8,806 bases of DNA from positions 1 through 8,806 of the forward strand of contig DAOVNC010000126.1 of the NCBI GenBank assembly GCA_030630445.1, in the 5' to 3' direction. A program made the position numbers and the translations under genes. Numbering within the stretch: position 1 is the stretch's first letter; every line of letters begins with the position of its first letter. A model generated the notes under the pieces. That model saw only the letters and a list, made by a program, of their open reading frames with translations. It made no database searches and was not told the DNA's origin. This DNA is from Kiritimatiellales bacterium. GTDB lineage: Bacteria > Verrucomicrobiota > Kiritimatiellia > Kiritimatiellales > Pontiellaceae. Shown piece after piece: positions 6,068 to 8,806 of this stretch.

Positions 6068-6080
6068 CGCTTGCTCTACA

Positions 6081-6323
6081 TTATTTCCCGTCGGTCTTCA
6101 GCGCGTTCTTGATGCGCTGGCGCGCTTGTTCGGACAACGGTTCCGATGGCTCGTGGCGGGCGTATGTGCGCATGGCGGCCCTCAGCAGAAGCGTCTGTTT
6201 TTGGTAGGCGCGGCACATGGAGCACATCATGAGATGGAGCCGCACACCCATGCGCTGGCGGAACGGGAGTGGGTGCTCCAACGATTCCGATACCAGTTTT
6301 GACACCTCTTTGCACGTTAGCAT
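6081..6323 (-). CDS. Zinc-finger (ZAS/zf-HC2) anti-sigma factor
   Basis: This 80-residue cytosolic protein has the zinc anti-sigma pattern: H30-x3-C34-x2-C37 (HLMMCSMC), with C4 as the probable fourth ligand. There is no membrane segment, so it is a soluble type. Such proteins bind and hold their cognate ECF sigma factor, often until a redox or other stress disturbs the metal site; that role is inferred here from family and position. The start is ATG at 6323, which overlaps the sigma stop (ATGCTAA) and has GGAGG at 7-8 nt. This gives translational coupling and near-equal amounts of the two proteins. A longer upstream frame exists but lies inside the sigma gene and lacks a site. Confidence 0.87.
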   Translation of the reverse strand: MLTCKEVSKLVSESLEHPLPFRQRMGVRLHLMMCSMCRAYQKQTLLLRAAMRTYARHEPSEPLSEQARQRIKNALKTDGK

Positions 6324-6880
6324 GGTTCGCCTCCAAACCAGTTTTCGGTCAGGCAGCCGCGTAGCCGCATGCGCGCGCGGTAGAGCATGACCCACAGGTT
6401 AGTCGAGGTGATCTCCAGATCCTTACAGATTTCCTCCGAGCCCATATCTTCAAGTTCGCGCAGGACAAAAAGGCGATGCAACCGGTCGGGCAAGTGTTCC
6501 AGGCATTGAAGCAACACGGCCATGAATTCCTTCTGCTCAAGAATCTTGCCGGGATGCACCTGCCAATCCACCGGTTTGATGCGCCAATGGCCCTTGCGAT
6601 CGAAGAATAGCTCTTCGGGCTCCACCATGTTTTCGATCTCTTCGGCCGATTGTTCACGGCTTTCCTTGCGGATGAGGTCGACGATCTTGTGCTTGAGGAT
6701 GCCGATGAGCCAGGTGCGCGGCGACGATTTTCCGGTATAGCGATCCTGCGAGCGAAGCGCGGCGAGAAAGGTTTCCTGGACAACGTCTTCCGCCGAGGCA
6801 GGATTGCGCAGGCGGCTCAGGGCATAGCTGTACAATGCGTCCCCGTGCTCATCCACCCAGGTTTCAATTTCCGCACTCAC
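6317..6880 (-). CDS. ECF RNA polymerase sigma factor (sigma-70 family)
   Basis: This 187-residue ECF sigma factor has region 2 at about 12-72, including DALYSYALSRLRNPASAEDVVQ and the DNA-melting/-10 binding RYTGKSSPRTWLIGILKHKI. A linker of about 45 residues follows, then region 4 at about 125-180 (CLEHLPDRLHRLFVLRE, then a helix-turn-helix ending in LWVMLYRARMRLR). From memory it most resembles the TIGR02943 group, whose genes often sit next to short zf-HC2 anti-sigma genes, as here. I take the GTG at 6880, whose GTGA overlaps the stop of the DUF3179 gene. The longer frame begins at TTG inside that gene. It is the likely user of the TGTAAG-N16-CGACTAC sites at 2419, 3317 and 6007. No such site is visible before this operon because its head is outside the window. 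Confidence 0.92.
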   Translation of the reverse strand: MSAEIETWVDEHGDALYSYALSRLRNPASAEDVVQETFLAALRSQDRYTGKSSPRTWLIGILKHKIVDLIRKESREQSAEEIENMVEPEELFFDRKGHWRIKPVDWQVHPGKILEQKEFMAVLLQCLEHLPDRLHRLFVLRELEDMGSEEICKDLEITSTNLWVMLYRARMRLRGCLTENWFGGEPC

Positions 6881-8328
6881 TGGATCAGTTCCGTGTCGGG
6901 ATAAAAAGCCTGCCAGGCAAACCAATACACCTTCACCACCGGAAGCTTTTTGCCCGTTGCTTTGTTTTTGGCCTCCACGAGTTGGCTTTCGGGATCGTAG
7001 GCGATCTCAATCTTTCCGTCGCTCAGGGTGCGTTTCTTGGAGAGGGAACGGACGGGATAGGCGCGGGCCTCGCCTTCCACCAGCAGACCGAAGACCCATT
7101 CCTTCTGGGCCAACTCCGTGCGGTGCGTGGGAACGGGAAACATGGTCTTCGGGCTTTTCTTGTAGCGGGCGTACGCTTCCCCCGAATAGTTGCGTCCAAA
7201 GCCCGTCTCCGTGGAGAGCACTTTGCCTTTGGGATATTTTTCCAACCACGCGCTCCATGCTAGCTGCTGGCTGGGAAGCCATTTGAATTTTGTTTTCACC
7301 AGCGGACCGGCCACGGCCGCCATCTCCATCTGCGACCAGAGCGATTCCGTCTGGCGGTCGTACATGAGCACGTCGCTTTGGAAAAGCAATCCTGAAACGC
7401 CAAAGTCCAGCGTCCGCTCTCCGACCTTGCGGTTAAACACCATGGCCGTGCCGCACAGCGGGCAGTAGGTGACGGCGATGGGCTGGCCCGCGATCTCATC
7501 ATTAACGATTTCGTGAAAGACGAGAATGCGCAGCGGGTAGGCCCGGGTTTCTTCGCCGACCGTCACGCTGACCACCTCGTCGGCATCCTGCATATAGTCC
7601 ACCGACCCGGGTGCGATAAATTTTGGATGGTCGATAGAGGGAATGCCGTCGCGTGGCGGACCGCCCGAGCGAATTTCATTCACCGGGATCACCGCATTCG
7701 ACAGGTCGAACCCATTCATGCGACGACGAGTCGGCTTTGCCGTGGCGGCGGCAAGCAGTTCCTCCGGGGCAAGGCGTATTTTATAGTCCGGATTGGCGTG
7801 GGCAAACTTAATGTTTCCATCGCTACCCGTCATGAAGACGGCGGGAACGGGCAGGAGGTGGTGCGTTTCGCCGGAGGCGGCCTCGATGTCGATCTCGTAC
7901 GACGCCAGCGTTTCCAGCATGGGGGCATCGACCTCGAACGCAATCCCGAAGGCCTTGGCCGCCGTCATGGAAGTGTCGGACAGCAGGGTGTAGGACAGCC
8001 CCCCTTTTTCGCGGCTCGCGGCCAGGTTTTTGGGGAGGTCGGGACTGATGGCGATAATGCGGTAGCCCAGCTTGCGCAGTTGCGGGTCAATGTCCTGAAG
8101 TTGCCCTAAATGGGCATTGCAGTATGGGCACCAGCCGCCGCGGTAGAAGATGATCACCACCGGCTGTTCCTTGGCCGCCGCGCGTAGATCAAAAGCCTTG
8201 CCTTCGGCGGTTTTCAATTCCGCGTTCGGGATCGGTTGCCCCACGGCCAACGGCTGGAGTTCCATGGCGGAGACCATTGTTGCGGTTGCGGCCAATCCCA
8301 GCAGTAATAATTTCCTCGCATGTTTCAT
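6877..8328 (-). CDS. Secreted peroxiredoxin-like (AhpC/TSA) – DUF3179 fusion protein
   Basis: This 483-residue exported protein begins with a signal peptide (MKHARKLLLLGLAATATMVSA). Residues 24-200 form a thioredoxin-fold AhpC/TSA domain: VVIIFYRGGWCPYC with a CxxC at C67/C70, then ISPDLPK and a cis-Pro-like LPVPAVFM (159-166). This type may reduce peroxides or exchange thiols outside the cytosol. Residues from about 206 to the end are DUF3179, with IDHPKFI, GEETRAYPLRIL, FHEIVND and TYCPLCGTAMVF (CxxC at C289/C292). DUF3179 has no known activity and often occurs as its own exported protein. The joint falls near TRRRMNGF (200-207). I start at ATG 8328 with GGAG 9 nt upstream; a frame start at 8388 lies inside arsM and would spoil the signal peptide. 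It lies 19 nt after arsM and overlaps the sigma gene by 4 nt. Confidence 0.9.
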   Translation of the reverse strand: MKHARKLLLLGLAATATMVSAMELQPLAVGQPIPNAELKTAEGKAFDLRAAAKEQPVVIIFYRGGWCPYCNAHLGQLQDIDPQLRKLGYRIIAISPDLPKNLAASREKGGLSYTLLSDTSMTAAKAFGIAFEVDAPMLETLASYEIDIEAASGETHHLLPVPAVFMTGSDGNIKFAHANPDYKIRLAPEELLAAATAKPTRRRMNGFDLSNAVIPVNEIRSGGPPRDGIPSIDHPKFIAPGSVDYMQDADEVVSVTVGEETRAYPLRILVFHEIVNDEIAGQPIAVTYCPLCGTAMVFNRKVGERTLDFGVSGLLFQSDVLMYDRQTESLWSQMEMAAVAGPLVKTKFKWLPSQQLAWSAWLEKYPKGKVLSTETGFGRNYSGEAYARYKKSPKTMFPVPTHRTELAQKEWVFGLLVEGEARAYPVRSLSKKRTLSDGKIEIAYDPESQLVEAKNKATGKKLPVVKVYWFAWQAFYPDTELIQ

Positions 8329-8347
8329 CCCATCATTCTCCATGTTG

Positions 8348-8806
8348 TTAGCAGCCGCAGTCGATCCCCGCCGCCCGGATGGCTTCATCGGTCGGGGCGC
8401 AGTCGATCATTTTTCCAAAGTGGATGGTCTCGTCGCCAAAATAGTCGAAGTGTTCGGCAAAGCGGGTTTTCGCCAGCATATTGAAGCTGTTGCGGCAGAC
8501 CCGATGTGCGCGGCCGGTTTCGAAATGGTGGCCGGCATCGAGCGCGAAGGCCTCGGGGGAGTGGCGCATGGTGCCTTTGTAGCGGACGGCCTGGCCATAG
8601 TCTTCGCAGGCGTCGTCGAGCTCCGGAAGCTTGAAGAGCCGGAAGGTGATGGCGTCGAACCGGATGTTGCCGACGAGTTCCTGCACATAGCTGTTTTCAA
8701 TGGTGATGGGGTCGCGCGCCACCGCGGATCGTTGAATCCCTGCTGGCGCGCCAAGCGGATAAAGTCGCCTTCGTAGAGCGCACCGCTGAGGCATTCGCCA
8801 TAGAGC
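8348..8806 (-). CDS. arsM: Arsenite methyltransferase ArsM, C-terminal part, apparent frameshift
   Basis: ArsM transfers methyl groups from SAM to As(III) and starts the route to arsenosugars. Only the C-terminal region is in the window. From the right edge the frame reads LYGECLSGALYEGDFIRLA and then QGFNDPR, carrying the conserved Cys of the GEC motif. At about 8722-8724 the frame breaks. The following frame resumes at once with VARDPITIEN and a long family-typical end: FRLFKLPELDDACEDYGQA, then YKGTM and HRVCRNSFNML, which holds the third conserved arsenic-binding Cys. It ends DCGC. One base inserted in the short C run at 8722-8723 would join the two frames without loss of residues. This is a sequencing or assembly slip or a recent mutation; the rest of the domain is well kept. 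The Rossmann domain and the first conserved Cys lie outside. Confidence 0.85.
   Translation of the reverse strand, partial: ALWRMPQRCALRRRLYPLGAPAGIQRSAVARDPITIENSYVQELVGNIRFDAITFRLFKLPELDDACEDYGQAVRYKGTMRHSPEAFALDAGHHFETGRAHRVCRNSFNMLAKTRFAEHFDYFGDETIHFGKMIDCAPTDEAIRAAGIDCGC

Noticed and set aside
6881..6925. A longer sigma factor beginning with TTG at 6925
   Set aside because: The extra 15 residues are coded inside DUF3179 and are not sigma-like; GTG at 6880 gives the compact GTGA overlap.
8329..8388. A start at 8388 for the peroxiredoxin/DUF3179 protein
   Set aside because: It lies within arsM, has no ribosome binding site, and adds 20 residues ahead of a clear signal peptide.

Overview
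The window (8.8 kb, GC-rich) looks like chromosomal DNA of a PVC-type bacterium, most likely Kiritimatiellota/Verrucomicrobiota (Pontiella-like). That guess rests on the gene mix, the abundance of GC-rich palindromic repeats and the style of the REP-like repeats; it is inference, since no rRNA or marker gene is present. All genes but one lie on the minus strand, so the text reads from the right end to the left.

Right block (8806 to 6081): the C-terminal part of an arsenite methyltransferase ArsM, cut by the window edge and carrying an apparent -1 frameshift. It is followed at 19 nt by a secreted peroxiredoxin-like/DUF3179 fusion protein, then an ECF sigma factor and an 80-residue zinc-finger anti-sigma protein. 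The last three genes are chained by GTGA and ATGCTAA start/stop overlaps, so this is one operon. Middle block (6035 to 4295): a secreted DUF547 protein with its own promoter, then a ZIP-family metal transporter. Between ZIP and the next minus-strand gene sits the only plus-strand gene (3611-4153), a REP-associated tyrosine transposase (RAYT) flanked by two related palindromic repeat elements. Left block (3345 to 1): a TVP38/TMEM64 (VTT) membrane protein, then a MerA-like FAD disulfide oxidoreductase, then a protein that fuses a TIGR04282 (DUF2064, nucleotidyltransferase-like) domain to a TIGR04283 GT2 glycosyltransferase. That last gene runs off the left edge.

The strongest new signal is a shared promoter. 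The three minus-strand genes DUF547, TVP38 and MerA-like reductase each have TGTAAG-N16-CGACTAC, with exactly 16 bp between the boxes, 17-25 nt before the start codon. The element is not sigma-70-like, and an ECF sigma gene lies in the same locus, so the simplest model is a local regulon driven by that sigma factor. The fused glycosyltransferase starts 19 nt after the reductase, so the promoter would also bring this arsenosugar-type gene under the sigma factor, while the sigma gene itself appears co-transcribed with arsM. The locus therefore reads as a stress-responsive arsenic methylation/arsenosugar island with redox, membrane and metal-transport accessories.

Other notable structures are a palindromic element inserted in frame inside the fused transferase, a 117-bp imperfect palindrome between TVP38 and the reductase, and a half copy of the RAYT-associated repeat beside the DUF547 promoter.
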